Positions 37,769 through 48,031 of a DNA stretch of 64,000 nt are shown here, in pieces. The notes beneath the pieces are model-generated. The model did no database searches, had not been told where the DNA came from, and worked only from the letters and a program-made list of their open reading frames with translations. Source of the stretch: Pseudomonas fluorescens (lineage in GTDB: Bacteria > Pseudomonadota > Gammaproteobacteria > Pseudomonadales > Pseudomonadaceae); the NCBI RefSeq assembly GCF_902498185.1, contig NZ_CABVIX010000002.1, positions 372,001 through 436,000 of the forward strand, in the 5' to 3' direction. Each line of letters starts with the position of its first letter. The stretch's first letter is position 1. Position numbers and translations under genes: made by a program.

Positions 37769-38436
37769 TTCGATTCGAACAGGTCGCCAAGCGCTACCCC
37801 AATGGCCACGTAGGCCTGCATGAGTTGAGTTTTCGGGTGCGCCGGGGCGAGTTCCTGTTCGTGACCGGCCATTCCGGCGCTGGCAAGAGCACGTTGCTGC
37901 GCCTGCTTCTGGCCATGGAGCGGCCGACCAGCGGCAAGCTGTTGCTGGCAGGACAGGACCTCGGCCAGATCAGCAACGCTCAGATTCCGTTTCTGCGGCG
38001 TCAGATCGGCGTGGTGTTCCAGAACCACCAGTTGCTGTTCGACCGCACGGTGTTCAACAACGTAGCCCTGCCCCTGCAGATTCTCGGCCTGTCCAAGGTG
38101 GAGATCGCCAAGCGTGTCGACTCGGCGCTGGAGCGCGTGTCGCTGGCCGACAAGGCCGAGCTGTTCCCAGGCGATCTGTCGACCGGGCAACAGCAGCGTG
38201 TTGGCATCGCCCGCGCTATCGTTCATCGTCCTGCGTTGCTGTTGGCGGACGAGCCTACCGGTAACCTCGACCCGCGCCTGGCGGCGGAAATCATGGGCGT
38301 GTTCGAAGACATCAACCGCCTGGGCACCAGCGTGCTCATCGCCAGCCACGACCTGGCCCTGATCGCCCGCATGCGCCACCGCATGCTGACCTTGCAGCGC
38401 GGCCGACTGATCGGCGACGGGGAGGCCGGGCAATGA
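37765..38436 (+). CDS. ftsE: Cell-division ABC ATPase FtsE
   Basis: FtsE is the ATPase that with FtsX regulates division-site peptidoglycan hydrolases. The 223-aa protein has Walker A GHSGAGKST (35-43), Walker B LLLADEPTGNLD and an H-loop ASHD. The ABC signature reads LSTGQ rather than the LSGGE/LSGGQ of most members, while the following QQRVGIARA is intact. It overlaps both ftsY (upstream) and ftsX (downstream) by 4 bases. Confidence 0.96.
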   Translation: MIRFEQVAKRYPNGHVGLHELSFRVRRGEFLFVTGHSGAGKSTLLRLLLAMERPTSGKLLLAGQDLGQISNAQIPFLRRQIGVVFQNHQLLFDRTVFNNVALPLQILGLSKVEIAKRVDSALERVSLADKAELFPGDLSTGQQQRVGIARAIVHRPALLLADEPTGNLDPRLAAEIMGVFEDINRLGTSVLIASHDLALIARMRHRMLTLQRGRLIGDGEAGQ

Positions 38437-39461
38437 GTACACGCAGTCCAAAGGTGTCCGAGCGCGTCGCGCCCAAGGCCGCCGACGAACAACCGCAGAA
38501 GCAGAAGAAGCGCGGCGGTCATGACGACGACGGTCCGGATTTTCGTACCCTGTTCAATGCCTGGCTCGAAAGCCATCGCGCCAGCGTGGTCGACAGTCTG
38601 CGCCGCCTGGGCAAGCAGCCGATCGGCAGCTTCTTTACCTGCCTGGTAATGGCCGTGGCCCTGAGCCTGCCAATGGGCCTCTCGCTGCTACTCAACAATG
38701 TCGAGCGCCTGGGCGGATCCTGGCAGCGCGCCGCGCAGATCTCGCTGTACCTCAAGCTCGATGCCAGCAGCGCTGATGGCGAGGCTCTGCGTGAGCAGAT
38801 CAAGGGCATGCCGGGCGTTGCCGAAGCTGATTATGTCAGCCGCGAGCAGGCGCTCGAGGAGTTCCAGCAGCAATCGGGCCTCGGCGAGGCACTGCGTGAA
38901 CTGCCCGAGAATCCGTTGCCCGGCGTGGTGGTGGTTACCCCGAGTGAAGTCGACAAGCCTGCGCTCGAAGCACTGCGCCAGCGCCTTGCGGAGCTGCCCC
39001 GGGTAGAAGTGGCACAGCTGGACCTGGTGTGGGTCGAGCGTCTGGCGGCCATTCTCAAGCTGGGTGACCGTTTCGTGTTCGGCCTGACCGTTCTGCTGGT
39101 TTCCGCGCTGCTGTTGGTAATTGGTAACACAATTCGTCTACACATCGAGAACCGCCGCACCGAGATCGAAGTGATCAAGCTGGTCGGGGGTACCGACAGC
39201 TATGTGCGGCGGCCTTTCCTCTACATGGGCGCGCTCTATGGCCTGGGTGCCGGGGTGCTGGCCTGGGGGATCCTGGCATTTGGCCTGAACTGGCTCAATG
39301 ATGCCGTGATAGGGCTCTCGGGACTGTATGGCAGCGATTTCGCCCTGGCAGGCGTGCCAGGGTCCGATGGTCTGTCCCTCTTGATTGGGGCAGTATTGTT
39401 AGGGTATATCGGTGCATGGATCGCGGTAGCCCGCCACTTGAATGAGCTGGCACCACGATAA
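38433..39461 (+). CDS. ftsX: Cell-division ABC permease FtsX
   Basis: FtsX is the membrane partner of FtsE. The 342-aa protein has a long charged cytosolic N-terminus (about 65 residues, with EQPQKQKKRGGHDDD), a first membrane helix near residue 70, a periplasmic loop of about 120 residues (activator-binding region), and three C-terminal helices. The IEVIKLVGGTDSYVRRPFLYMG segment is the family signature. It overlaps ftsE by 4 bases. A 104-base gap with an AlgU-like promoter precedes rpoH. Confidence 0.95.
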   Translation: MSTRSPKVSERVAPKAADEQPQKQKKRGGHDDDGPDFRTLFNAWLESHRASVVDSLRRLGKQPIGSFFTCLVMAVALSLPMGLSLLLNNVERLGGSWQRAAQISLYLKLDASSADGEALREQIKGMPGVAEADYVSREQALEEFQQQSGLGEALRELPENPLPGVVVVTPSEVDKPALEALRQRLAELPRVEVAQLDLVWVERLAAILKLGDRFVFGLTVLLVSALLLVIGNTIRLHIENRRTEIEVIKLVGGTDSYVRRPFLYMGALYGLGAGVLAWGILAFGLNWLNDAVIGLSGLYGSDFALAGVPGSDGLSLLIGAVLLGYIGAWIAVARHLNELAPR

Positions 39462-39490
39462 TGTTTTTTGGCCAGCATTGGCCTGTTCCG

Positions 39491-39518
39491 GGAACTTGCC
39501 TGGTACAGTCCGGTCAAT
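39491..39518 (+). promoter_or_regulatory. AlgU/sigma-E-type promoter of rpoH
   Basis: GGAACTT (39491-39497) matches the sigma-E -35 consensus exactly. After 16 bases, TCAAT (39514-39518) gives a fair -10. It would start RNA about 40 bases before the rpoH ATG. In P. aeruginosa and E. coli, rpoH is known to have such a promoter (established); its use here is inferred. Confidence 0.7.
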
Positions 39519-39565
39519 GTTGGCAGTGCCTGAGGGCACGAGTTCAGTGAGTCGGAGGTTTTCGC

Positions 39566-40420
<855 letters not shown>

Positions 40421-40434
40421 TCTTCGCGCCTTGC

Positions 40435-40471
40435 AAAAGCCGCTTGTCCCGTGAGGGCCAAGCGGCTTTTT
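40435..40471 (+). terminator. Rho-independent terminator of rpoH
   Basis: AAAAGCCGCTTG (40435-40446) pairs with CAAGCGGCTTTT (40459-40470), with an inner CCC/GGG stem and five T at the end. It starts 14 bases after the stop; mtgA ends on the opposite strand shortly after. Confidence 0.9.
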
Positions 40472-40501
40472 CATGCTTGCAAGCAGCGGGCGGCGCCGGC
40501 C

Positions 40502-41212
40502 TCACGGCCCGCGGGCATGCTCCAGCTGCACCAGATAACCCGTTCCACCCAACTGCCGCACCTGCTGGCGAATCCAGCTGGCCCGCCGCGCCACATAGGC
40601 ACTGGGCCGGCTGGCGCTCCAGTTCAATGGGCTGGGGAGCACCGCTGCCAGTTGGCTGGCCTGTTGCAGGCTCAAGCGGCTGGCATCGACGCCGAAGTGA
40701 TGGTTCGCCGCAGCTTGGGCGCCAAACACACCTTCACCCCATTCGGCACTGTTCAGGTAAACCTCGAGTATCCGTTCTTTCGACCAGAACAGTTCGATCA
40801 ACCCCGTGAACCAGGCCTCCAGCCCTTTGCGCAGCCAGCTGCGGCCCGACCACAGGAACTGGTTCTTGGCGACCTGCTGGCTGAGGGTGCTGGCGCCGCG
40901 CAGGTTGCCGCCGCGTTCGTTGTGGGCAAAGGCCGCCTGGATAGCGGGAATGTCAAAGCCCCAATGACTGGCGAACTTCTGGTCCTCGCCCGCGATGACC
41001 GCGACCTTGAGCTCATCGGAAATCTGCTCCCAGGGTTCCCAGTCGCGCTGGAGGTCGATGGGCTGGCGATCGATCCAGGACTCGATCTTGCGCTCGACCA
41101 TCAGTGCCGTGCCAGGCGGCGGCACCCACCGCAGTACCAGGACCAGCACGATACTGCCAGCGGCAAACCAGGCCAAGGCAAGGAAAAGGCGGCGGAGAAG
41201 GGATGACAGCAT
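40502..41212 (-). CDS. mtgA: Monofunctional peptidoglycan transglycosylase
   Basis: MtgA polymerizes lipid II into glycan strands at the inner membrane. The ATG at 41212 gives 236 aa with one N-terminal membrane helix (about residues 10-30). The GT51 motifs are GEDQKFASHWGFD (catalytic Glu76), GASTLSQQVAKN and ILEVYLNSAEWGEGVFG. There is no transpeptidase domain. An in-frame start further upstream would add about 32 residues that run into the divergent DUF423 leader and is rejected. Confidence 0.95.
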   Translation of the reverse strand: MLSSLLRRLFLALAWFAAGSIVLVLVLRWVPPPGTALMVERKIESWIDRQPIDLQRDWEPWEQISDELKVAVIAGEDQKFASHWGFDIPAIQAAFAHNERGGNLRGASTLSQQVAKNQFLWSGRSWLRKGLEAWFTGLIELFWSKERILEVYLNSAEWGEGVFGAQAAANHHFGVDASRLSLQQASQLAAVLPSPLNWSASRPSAYVARRASWIRQQVRQLGGTGYLVQLEHARGP

Positions 41213-41277
41213 GGGCAATCGCTTGGCCGGACTGATGGAACGGGCCATTATACAGACCCCTTCCCCGGAGTCGTCCC

Positions 41278-41649
41278 ATGCTTCGCAGCTTCCTGATGCT
41301 TGCCGCATTTTTCGCTTTTACCGGGGTCGCTCTCGGCGCCTTCGCCGCTCACGGCCTGAAGAGCCGCCTGAGCGCCGACTACCTGGCGATTTTCCAGACC
41401 GGCGTCACCTATCAGCTGGTGCATGCCCTGGCGCTGTTCGGCGTCGCATTGCTCGCTGCCCATCTGCCAGGCCGCCTGGTTGGCTGGGCCGGCGGTCTGT
41501 TCGTGCTGGGCATCGTGCTGTTCTCCGGTAGCCTCTACCTGTTGACCCTCAGCGGCGTCGGCAAGCTGGGGATCATCACCCCGATCGGCGGCCTGTGCTT
41601 CCTCGCGGGCTGGCTGTGCCTTGGCCTTGCGGCCTGGCGCCTGGGCTGA
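41278..41649 (+). CDS. DUF423 membrane protein (YgdD-like)
   Basis: The 123-aa protein has four hydrophobic helices (about residues 2-22, 44-63, 70-89 and 97-120) and the family opening AFFAFTGVALGAFAAHGLK. DUF423 (YgdD/YwdK) proteins are small inner-membrane proteins of unknown function. It is divergent from mtgA by 65 bases and followed by thiS. Confidence 0.87.
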   Translation: MLRSFLMLAAFFAFTGVALGAFAAHGLKSRLSADYLAIFQTGVTYQLVHALALFGVALLAAHLPGRLVGWAGGLFVLGIVLFSGSLYLLTLSGVGKLGIITPIGGLCFLAGWLCLGLAAWRLG

Positions 41650-41751
41650 CCGTACGGTCCATTATCGGGACGAATGGTGTTGGCCACCCTTGGGTTCGAG
41701 CCGTGATCGGGGCTAGAATGCGGGCCCCAAAGAACAACGGTGGCCGTGTGC

Positions 41752-41952
41752 ATGCGCATTCAACTGAACGGTGAACCCTACGAAGTGCCCCAGGGCGAGA
41801 GCGTCGCCGCGTTGCTGGGCCGGCTTGAGCTGGTCGGGCGCCGTGTGGCAGTAGAGCTCAACCTGGATATCGTGCCGCGCAGCCAGCACGAAAGCACCCT
41901 GTTGAACGAAGGCGACCAGGTCGAGGTGGTACACGCCATCGGCGGCGGCTAG
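41752..41952 (+). CDS. thiS: Sulfur carrier protein ThiS
   Basis: ThiS carries thiocarboxylate sulfur for the thiazole ring of thiamine. The 66-aa ubiquitin-like protein starts MRIQLNGEPYEV and ends in GGG, with the C-terminal Gly-Gly that is adenylated and thiolated. A GTG at 41740 in frame would add four residues. It lies 48 bases upstream of thiG, so one transcript is likely. No TPP-riboswitch-like sequence is visible in the 102 bases upstream. Confidence 0.93.
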   Translation: MRIQLNGEPYEVPQGESVAALLGRLELVGRRVAVELNLDIVPRSQHESTLLNEGDQVEVVHAIGGG

Positions 41953-42000
41953 GCCCTGCCGAACGACCTGCAAACCCTTCAACCTTACAGAGGATTACCG

Positions 42001-42795
42001 ATGAGCAACGTTCCTAGCGACAAGCCCTTTACCCTGGCCGGACGCACCTTCCAGTCGCGCCTGCTGGTCGGCACCGGCAAGTACCGTGACATGGAAGAAA
42101 CCCGCCTGGCCATCGAAGCCTCGGGTGCCGAGATCGTTACCGTTGCCGTGCGCCGCACCAACATTGGCCAGAATCCGGGCGAGCCGAACCTGCTCGACGT
42201 ATTGCCGCCAGACCGTTATACGATCCTCCCGAACACCGCCGGTTGCTTTGACGCGGTCGAAGCCGTGCGCACCTGCCGCCTGGCCCGTGAACTGCTCGAC
42301 GGACATAATCTGGTCAAGCTCGAAGTCCTGGCCGACCAGAAGACCCTGTTCCCCAACGTGATCGAAACCCTCAAGGCCGCCGAAGTGCTGGTCAAGGACG
42401 GCTTCGACGTGATGGTCTACACCAGCGATGACCCGATCATCGCCCGCCAGCTGGCCGAAGCCGGCTGCATCGCGATCATGCCGCTCGCTGGCCTGATCGG
42501 TACTGGCCTGGGTATCTGCAATCCGTACAACCTGCAGATCATCCTTGAAGAATCCAAGGTTCCGGTGCTGGTCGATGCCGGCGTCGGGACTGCCTCCGAT
42601 GCCACTATCGCCATGGAAATGGGCTGTGAGGCCGTGCTGATGAACTCTGCGATTGCCCACGCCCGGCAACCCGTCATGATGGCCGAGGCCATGAAGCATG
42701 CCATCGTCGCCGGTCGCCTGGCTTACCTTGCCGGGCGCATGCCGAAGAAACTCTATGCCAGCGCCTCTTCGCCGCTGGATGGTCTGATCAAGTAA
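42001..42795 (+). CDS. thiG: Thiazole synthase
   Basis: ThiG forms the thiazole phosphate of thiamine from deoxyxylulose phosphate, dehydroglycine and ThiS thiocarboxylate. The 264-aa TIM-barrel protein has the opening [17 protein letters not shown], the Schiff-base lysine in LVKLEVLAD (near residue 105) and phosphate loops [11 protein letters not shown] and [17 protein letters not shown] site precedes the ATG. Confidence 0.97.
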   Translation: MSNVPSDKPFTLAGRTFQSRLLVGTGKYRDMEETRLAIEASGAEIVTVAVRRTNIGQNPGEPNLLDVLPPDRYTILPNTAGCFDAVEAVRTCRLARELLDGHNLVKLEVLADQKTLFPNVIETLKAAEVLVKDGFDVMVYTSDDPIIARQLAEAGCIAIMPLAGLIGTGLGICNPYNLQIILEESKVPVLVDAGVGTASDATIAMEMGCEAVLMNSAIAHARQPVMMAEAMKHAIVAGRLAYLAGRMPKKLYASASSPLDGLIK

Positions 42796-42804
42796 GAGCC
42801 CCTG

Positions 42805-43527
42805 ATGACAGAATCGCAAGAAACGCCGATCACCCCCGAGGGCGAAGCGCGCCCGCAGCGCCGCATCAAGAGTTTCGTGATGCGCGCCGGGCGCATGACC
42901 GAAGGCCAGCAACGCGGCCTGGACCAGGGCGGCCCCCTGTTCATCCTGCCCCTGGTCGACAGTCCGGTGGATTACGACCAGGTGTTCGGCCGCTCGGCGC
43001 CGCGCACCCTGGAAATCGGATTCGGCATGGGACATTCCCTGCTGGAGATGGCTGCTGCTGCCCCCGACCAGGACTTCATCGGTGTCGAAGTGCACCGTCC
43101 CGGTGTCGGCGCGCTGCTCAATGGCGTGCTGACCCAGGACCTGAAGAACCTGCGGGTGTATGACTGCGACGCCATCGAAGTGCTCAACCGCTGCGTGGCT
43201 GACAACAGCCTCGACCGGCTGATGCTGTTTTTCCCGGATCCATGGCACAAGAGCCGTCATCACAAGCGCCGCATCGTCCAGCCGGGCTTCGCGGAGCTGG
43301 TGCGCAGCAAGCTCAAGGCCGGCGGCGTATTCCACATGGCGACTGACTGGGAGCAATATGCCGAGCACATGCTTGAAGTGATGAACGCCGCGCCGGGTTA
43401 TCGCAACCAGTCCGCGGACGGTACCTACGTGCCACGTCCCGAAGAGCGTCCAAACACCAAGTTCGAGCGCCGCGGCGAGCGCTTGGGCCATGGGGTATGG
43501 GATTTGAAGTTCGAGAAGATCGACTGA
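42805..43527 (+). CDS. trmB: tRNA (guanine-N7-)-methyltransferase
   Basis: TrmB makes m7G46 in tRNA. The 240-aa protein contains [15 protein letters not shown] (SAM loop), [16 protein letters not shown] and the C-terminal [17 protein letters not shown]. It begins 9 bases after thiG, so it is probably on the same transcript (a thiSG-trmB order seen in Pseudomonas). Confidence 0.97.
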   Translation: MTESQETPITPEGEARPQRRIKSFVMRAGRMTEGQQRGLDQGGPLFILPLVDSPVDYDQVFGRSAPRTLEIGFGMGHSLLEMAAAAPDQDFIGVEVHRPGVGALLNGVLTQDLKNLRVYDCDAIEVLNRCVADNSLDRLMLFFPDPWHKSRHHKRRIVQPGFAELVRSKLKAGGVFHMATDWEQYAEHMLEVMNAAPGYRNQSADGTYVPRPEERPNTKFERRGERLGHGVWDLKFEKID

Positions 43528-43538
43528 ACATCCGCAAG

Positions 43539-43567
43539 GCACCGCCGTCCGTTCAGGCCGGCGGTGC
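43539..43567. terminator. Hairpin between convergent trmB and DUF3392 gene
   Basis: GCACCGCCG (43539-43547) pairs perfectly with CGGCGGTGC (43559-43567) around an 11-base loop. There is no T-run; its place between two stops suggests a bidirectional end. Confidence 0.5.
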
Positions 43568-43573
43568 TCTGGA

Positions 43574-43900
43574 TCACCCCCGGCGGTCAGCCACGACGCC
43601 GATCAACACCAGCACCACCAGCAAGACCGGGCCCAGCGCGTAGTTGTTGAACTGACTCAGTCCCTTCACCACCCACGGCGTCGCATGAATCAGCGCCGCG
43701 CCGCTGCCGATGGTCACCAGCAAGGCCATGAAGGGCACCCTCAGGGCGCCTGTCAGCCCGCCCATGCGCTGTTCTGCCCAGCCCTTGATGTCGCTGCCGA
43801 ACAACACCAGCACACAGCCCACCAACGCCAGCGAAATCTCCGACAAGTTGCCGCGGCTCCAGCGAGAAGCGGTCGCGAGCAGATCAAAAACCATGTCCAT
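43574..43900 (-). CDS. DUF3392 small membrane protein
   Basis: The 108-aa protein has three hydrophobic segments (about residues 20-38, 52-72 and 83-103) and fits the DUF3392 family of unknown function. It is the last gene of the minus-strand block, 10 bases after hemW. Confidence 0.75.
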   Translation of the reverse strand: MDMVFDLLATASRWSRGNLSEISLALVGCVLVLFGSDIKGWAEQRMGGLTGALRVPFMALLVTIGSGAALIHATPWVVKGLSQFNNYALGPVLLVVLVLIGVVADRRG

Positions 43901-43910
43901 GGGTCATCCT

Positions 43911-45125
43911 TCAGGTCAGGAAATACTGCAGCAAGTCGTTGAGGAACAGCTGGCCGCGCGGCGTGGCCACCAGTCGATCCGCTTCGACCTGCAAAAGGCC
44001 TCTTTGTTCGGCCTCGCGGCGTGCGGCGGCGAGCTGTTCCATGGGCAGGCCGGTGCGCAAGGTGAACAGTTCGGCGTCCACGCCTTGGGTAAGGCGCAGG
44101 GCGTTCATCAGGAACTCGAACGGCAGCTCGTCCACGGGTAGCAGCTTCTCGCCGGCCTTGAATGGCTTGACCGGATTGAGGTAGTCCTTGGGCAGGCGGG
44201 TTTTCCAGGTGCGCAGGATGCGCCCGTCCGGATGACTGAGCTTGCCGTGGGCACCGGCGCCGATGCCGATGAAGTCGCCGAAGCTCCAGTAGTTCAGGTT
44301 GTGCCGTGCGGCGCGTCCTGGCTTGGCGTAGGCAGACACCTCGTACTGGCCGAAACCATGCTCGGCCATCAGCGTCTGTCCGGCTTCCTGGATGTCCCAG
44401 AGAATGTCGTCTTCGGGCAGCTCAGGTGGCTGGTTCCAGAACACCGTGTTCGGCTCCAGAGTCAGCTGGTACCACGACAAGTGCGTGGGCCCAAGGTCGA
44501 TGGCCTGGTGCAGGTCGCCCAGCGCGTCGTCCAGCGACTGGTCCGGCAAGCCATGCATCAGGTCGAGGTTGAAGTTGTCGAAGCCGGCGGCGCGGGCCAT
44601 GCCGGCTGCTCGCACGGCCTCATCGCCATTGTGGATGCGGCCCAGGGCCTCAAGCTTGGCCTGCTGGAAACTCTGCACGCCGATCGACAGCCTATTGATG
44701 CCCAGCTGGCGATAGGCCTTGAACTTCTCCTGCTCGAAGGTCCCCGGGTTGGCTTCCAGGGTGATCTCGATGTCGGGCGCGAACGGGATACGCTGCTCGA
44801 CACCCGCCAGCAGCCGGCCCAGCGCGTGGGCGCTGAACAGGCTGGGCGTGCCGCCGCCGAAGAAGATCGAGCTGATCGGCCGGCCGTATACGGCGTGCAG
44901 TTCCTCGTCGAGGTCGTCCAGCAGCGCATCGACGTAGGCTTCCTCAGGCAGCTCGGGCGTCGCTGCGTGGGAATTGAAGTCGCAGTACGGGCACTTGCGC
45001 ACGCACCACGGGATATGGATATACAGCGACAGCGGCGGCAGTTGTGGCAGGGCCACGCGCGGGGCTTGCGTGCTGAAGCCAGCCGCGCCAGGGTGCAGCA
45101 ACTGGATGGCAGGGCGCTCGGTCAT
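43911..45125 (-). CDS. hemW: Radical SAM heme chaperone HemW
   Basis: HemW is a radical-SAM-fold heme-binding protein thought to hand heme to respiratory enzymes; it was formerly annotated as coproporphyrinogen III oxidase-like. The 404-aa protein has C41, C45 and C48 in [10 protein letters not shown] (CxxxCxxC for the 4Fe-4S cluster) and GGGTPSLF. It lacks the extra cysteine after the motif found in true HemN (CxxxCxxCxC), which supports HemW. Its start overlaps rdgB by 4 bases. Confidence 0.94.
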   Translation of the reverse strand: MTERPAIQLLHPGAAGFSTQAPRVALPQLPPLSLYIHIPWCVRKCPYCDFNSHAATPELPEEAYVDALLDDLDEELHAVYGRPISSIFFGGGTPSLFSAHALGRLLAGVEQRIPFAPDIEITLEANPGTFEQEKFKAYRQLGINRLSIGVQSFQQAKLEALGRIHNGDEAVRAAGMARAAGFDNFNLDLMHGLPDQSLDDALGDLHQAIDLGPTHLSWYQLTLEPNTVFWNQPPELPEDDILWDIQEAGQTLMAEHGFGQYEVSAYAKPGRAARHNLNYWSFGDFIGIGAGAHGKLSHPDGRILRTWKTRLPKDYLNPVKPFKAGEKLLPVDELPFEFLMNALRLTQGVDAELFTLRTGLPMEQLAAARREAEQRGLLQVEADRLVATPRGQLFLNDLLQYFLT

Positions 45126-45718
45126 GCCAGTCCCAGTCGCTGGCGCAGCAGCGCCATGGCACGGGCGCGGTGGCTGAGCTGGTTTTTCTCTACCGGGCCC
45201 AGTTCGGCGCTGGAGCAGTCGCGCTCGGGCACCCAGAACAGCGGATCATAGCCAAAGCCGTGCTCGCCGCTGGCCTGGTGGAGGATACGTCCATGCCAGA
45301 GGCCTTCACACAGGATCGGCAGCGGGTCGTCGGCATGGCGCACCAGGGCCAGCACGCAGACGAACTGCGCGCCACGTTGGTCTTCGGGCACGTCCTTGAG
45401 CACGTCGAGCAGCTTGGCGTTGTTGGCGGCGTCGCCCTGGCCGTCGGCATAGCGCGCGGAGTAGATGCCGGGTGCGCCGCCGAGAAAGTCCACCGCCAAC
45501 CCCGAATCATCGGCCAGTGCCGGCAGGCCGGAGATGCGCGCGGCATTGCGCGCCTTGAGGATGGCGTTCTCGACAAACGACAGACCGGTTTCTTCAGGCT
45601 CGACAGCGCTGAATTCGCCAATCGAACGCAATTGTACGGACGCGCCCAGCATGGCCTGCAGTTCTTTGAGTTTGCCAGCGTTGTGGCTGGCCAGTACGAG
45701 TTGCTGAAGATTGATCAT
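45122..45718 (-). CDS. rdgB: dITP/XTP pyrophosphatase (RdgB/HAM1)
   Basis: RdgB clears dITP, ITP and XTP from the nucleotide pool. The ATG at 45718 gives 198 aa, opening [14 protein letters not shown], with the catalytic [21 protein letters not shown] motif and the C-terminal SHRARAM. It overlaps its neighbours by 4 bases on both sides (DUF4426 gene and hemW), so translation is coupled through this stretch. Confidence 0.96.
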   Translation of the reverse strand: MINLQQLVLASHNAGKLKELQAMLGASVQLRSIGEFSAVEPEETGLSFVENAILKARNAARISGLPALADDSGLAVDFLGGAPGIYSARYADGQGDAANNAKLLDVLKDVPEDQRGAQFVCVLALVRHADDPLPILCEGLWHGRILHQASGEHGFGYDPLFWVPERDCSSAELGPVEKNQLSHRARAMALLRQRLGLA

Positions 45719-46149
45719 TGGCCTGGGAAGACTTCCTGGTTGAAGCTGAATTGATGGCCGAGCCCGCCGGTTTCGACATTCAGGTCGAAGGTCAGAACCT
45801 GCGGCTGCTCGATGTTGAACTGGGCGATGTAGTACACGGCGCCGTGATCGGTAATCTGTCGGAACGACAGCGGGCTGCTGCGCCCGGTGAGCTCCTTCAC
45901 CGTGCCGCTGACCACCGCCATGCCCGGCTTGCCGTCCTTGACCACGGCGATGTTGAGCACCCCCTGATTCTTGCTGCGCAACAGGCCCGTGGCCGTGGCC
46001 ACTTCGGGTTGCAACATGCTGGAGGTGAAGGCGCTGTAGTGGACGGTGACGTCGCCGAAGACTTCCTTGCGGTCGGGCCGGGCGGCGTCGGCCGCCAGTA
46101 CCGGCAGGGCCAGGCACAGGCTGAACAGAAGCAGGACAAGACGACGCAT
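45715..46149 (-). CDS. DUF4426 exported protein of unknown function
   Basis: The 144-aa protein has a signal peptide ([22 protein letters not shown], cleavage near residue 20) and then a beta-rich domain with the family stretch [21 protein letters not shown]. It fits DUF4426, for which no function is known. It is locked into the metX-metW-rdgB-hemW block: 24 bases after metW and overlapping rdgB by 4. The mature protein has no cysteine and no enzyme motif. Confidence 0.8.
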   Translation of the reverse strand: MRRLVLLLFSLCLALPVLAADAARPDRKEVFGDVTVHYSAFTSSMLQPEVATATGLLRSKNQGVLNIAVVKDGKPGMAVVSGTVKELTGRSSPLSFRQITDHGAVYYIAQFNIEQPQVLTFDLNVETGGLGHQFSFNQEVFPGQ

Positions 46150-46173
46150 GATCCGATTCCTCCAACAGGCGCG

Positions 46174-46794
46174 TCAGACCGCGACCTGATGCTCCTGCAA
46201 ACCAGGGCTGCTGACGCGATAGATGCCGATTTCTCCAAGAAGATTAGGCCAAAGCCGGCCGCCCCACCCATTACGGTGCAGGCGGTCGACGGCCAGGCGG
46301 TCGATGACCTGGGCGTGGCGCTCGCTGCAGAGGGCCTCGAAGTCTTCAAAGGTGCAGAAGTGGATGTTCGGTGTGTTGTACCAGGTATACGGCATGAAGT
46401 CCGACACCGGCATCCGCCCCTTCGTCGCCAGGTACCAGCGGCAGCGCCAGTGACCGAAGTTGGGGAAGGTGATGATGCACTGGCGGCCCACGCGCAGCAT
46501 CTCGTCGAGGATCCGGTCAGGGTACTCCACGGCTTGCAGGGCCTGGGTCATGACCACCACATCGAAGCTGTTGCTGGCGAAGTTGCCCAGGCCCTTGTCC
46601 AGGTCCTGCTCGATGACATTGACGCCCTTGGCGACGCAGGCGGCGATGTTCTCGGCGTCGATCTCCAGGCCATAGCCCGTGACCTGCTTGCGGTCGCGCA
46701 ACGAGGCCAGCAGTTCACCGTTGCCGCAGCCCAGGTCAAGTACCCGGCTGCCGGCGGGGATCCATTGTTGGATGATTTCCAGATCGGCTCTCAT
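46174..46794 (-). CDS. metW: Methionine biosynthesis protein MetW
   Basis: MetW is a SAM-methyltransferase-fold protein ([18 protein letters not shown] near residue 20) that works with MetX in the acylation step of methionine synthesis in proteobacteria. The 206-aa length is typical. It starts 7 bases after metX, so the two are an operon pair. Its exact chemistry is unsettled; interaction with and activation of MetX is the current model. Confidence 0.94.
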   Translation of the reverse strand: MRADLEIIQQWIPAGSRVLDLGCGNGELLASLRDRKQVTGYGLEIDAENIAACVAKGVNVIEQDLDKGLGNFASNSFDVVVMTQALQAVEYPDRILDEMLRVGRQCIITFPNFGHWRCRWYLATKGRMPVSDFMPYTWYNTPNIHFCTFEDFEALCSERHAQVIDRLAVDRLHRNGWGGRLWPNLLGEIGIYRVSSPGLQEHQVAV

Positions 46795-46801
46795 GCTGTC
46801 C

Positions 46802-47941
46802 TCAAAGTGCGATGCGGTTCATGTAGTTCGAGAAACCCTGCATGTAGCGTTGCGTGGGAATCAGGAAGGCATCGTGGCCATAAGGCGATTCGATCTCCAG
46901 GTAGCAGACGTTCTTGCGCGCGGCCATCAGGGCGTCGACCATCTCCCGCGAGCGGGCAGGCGAGAAGCGCCAGTCGGTGGTGAACGACATGATGCAGTAC
47001 TGGGCGGTGACCCCGGCCAGGGTCGCGGCCAGGTCGCCGTCGTGGCTGGCGGCCGGGTCGAAGTAGTCCAGGGCCTTGGTCATGAGCAGGTAGGTATTGG
47101 CGTCGAAACGACCGGAAAACTCCTCGCCCTGGTAGCGCAGATAGCTTTCGACCTGGAACTCGACACTGTGGAAGTCGTAGTTGAGCTTGTCGCTCTTGAG
47201 CTCACGGCCGAATTTTTCGCCCATCGAGTCATCGGACAGGTAGGTGATATGGCCGACCATGCGCGCCAGCATCAGGCCGCGCTTGGGGATCACGCCCTGG
47301 TCCTGGAATGAGCCGCCGTGAAATTCCGGGTCTGTGAGGATCGCCTGGCGGGCAACTTCATTGAAGGCTATGTTCTGCGCCGACAACTTGGGCGCCGAGG
47401 CGATGTCGACACAGTGGCGCACGCGGTCCGGATAGGTGATGGTCCACTGCAGGGCCTGCATGCCGCCCAGGCTGCCTCCCACCACGGCGGCCCATTGGCC
47501 AATGCCCAGGCGATCGGCCAGGCGTGCCTGGCTGTGTACCCAGTCTTCGACGGTCAATACCGGAAAGTCGGCGCCGTAGGGCTTGCCGGTCGCCGGGTTC
47601 GGGCTGCTGGGGCCCGTGCTGCCGTTGCAGCCACCGAGGTTGTTCAGGCTGACCACGAAGAAGCGATTGGTGTCGATCGGCTTGCCCGGGCCGATGCAGC
47701 TGTCCCACCAGCCTGGCTTGCGGTCGGTGGCGCTGTGGTAGCCCGCGGCGTGGTGGTGACCCGACAACGCATGGCAGATCAGCACTGCGTTGCTCGCGGT
47801 GCTGTTGAGGGTGCCATAGGTTTCGTAGATCAGCTCGTAGGAAGCCAGCGACCGGCCACAGGCCAGGGCCAGCGGCTCATCGAATTGCACCAGCTGAGGT
47901 GTTACCAGACCGACGGAATCTTCGGGAAAGACAGTGGACAT
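46802..47941 (-). CDS. metX: Homoserine O-acyltransferase (MetX; succinyl type expected)
   Basis: MetX acylates homoserine, the first committed step to methionine. The 379-aa alpha/beta-hydrolase-fold enzyme has nucleophile Ser157 in GGSLGGMQ, the Asp in [13 protein letters not shown] region's preceding strand and His in YGHDAFL near residue 351. In Pseudomonas with metW next to it, MetX-type enzymes mostly use succinyl-CoA (MetXS); acetyl-CoA use cannot be excluded from sequence alone. Confidence 0.93.
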   Translation of the reverse strand: MSTVFPEDSVGLVTPQLVQFDEPLALACGRSLASYELIYETYGTLNSTASNAVLICHALSGHHHAAGYHSATDRKPGWWDSCIGPGKPIDTNRFFVVSLNNLGGCNGSTGPSSPNPATGKPYGADFPVLTVEDWVHSQARLADRLGIGQWAAVVGGSLGGMQALQWTITYPDRVRHCVDIASAPKLSAQNIAFNEVARQAILTDPEFHGGSFQDQGVIPKRGLMLARMVGHITYLSDDSMGEKFGRELKSDKLNYDFHSVEFQVESYLRYQGEEFSGRFDANTYLLMTKALDYFDPAASHDGDLAATLAGVTAQYCIMSFTTDWRFSPARSREMVDALMAARKNVCYLEIESPYGHDAFLIPTQRYMQGFSNYMNRIAL

Positions 47942-47990
47942 CGACCCTGCTCACGCGTGAATGAGGCGTAAGTCTAAAGACCGCTACCCC

Positions 47991-48016
47991 CAGCGGCAAG
48001 CAACAGCTTGCCGCTG
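47991..48016 (-). terminator. Hairpin between yggT and metX
   Basis: A perfect 11-bp stem CAGCGGCAAGC (47991-48001) with GCTTGCCGCTG (48006-48016) around AACA lies between the yggT stop and the metX start. There is no T-run, so it may only partly separate the two transcripts. Confidence 0.45.
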
Positions 48017-48031
48017 GAGGTAAAGGCAGGA

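Noticed and set aside
41995..43542. 515-codon minus-strand frame opposite thiG and trmB
   Set aside because: Spans two conserved genes and the gap between them; clearly a shadow.
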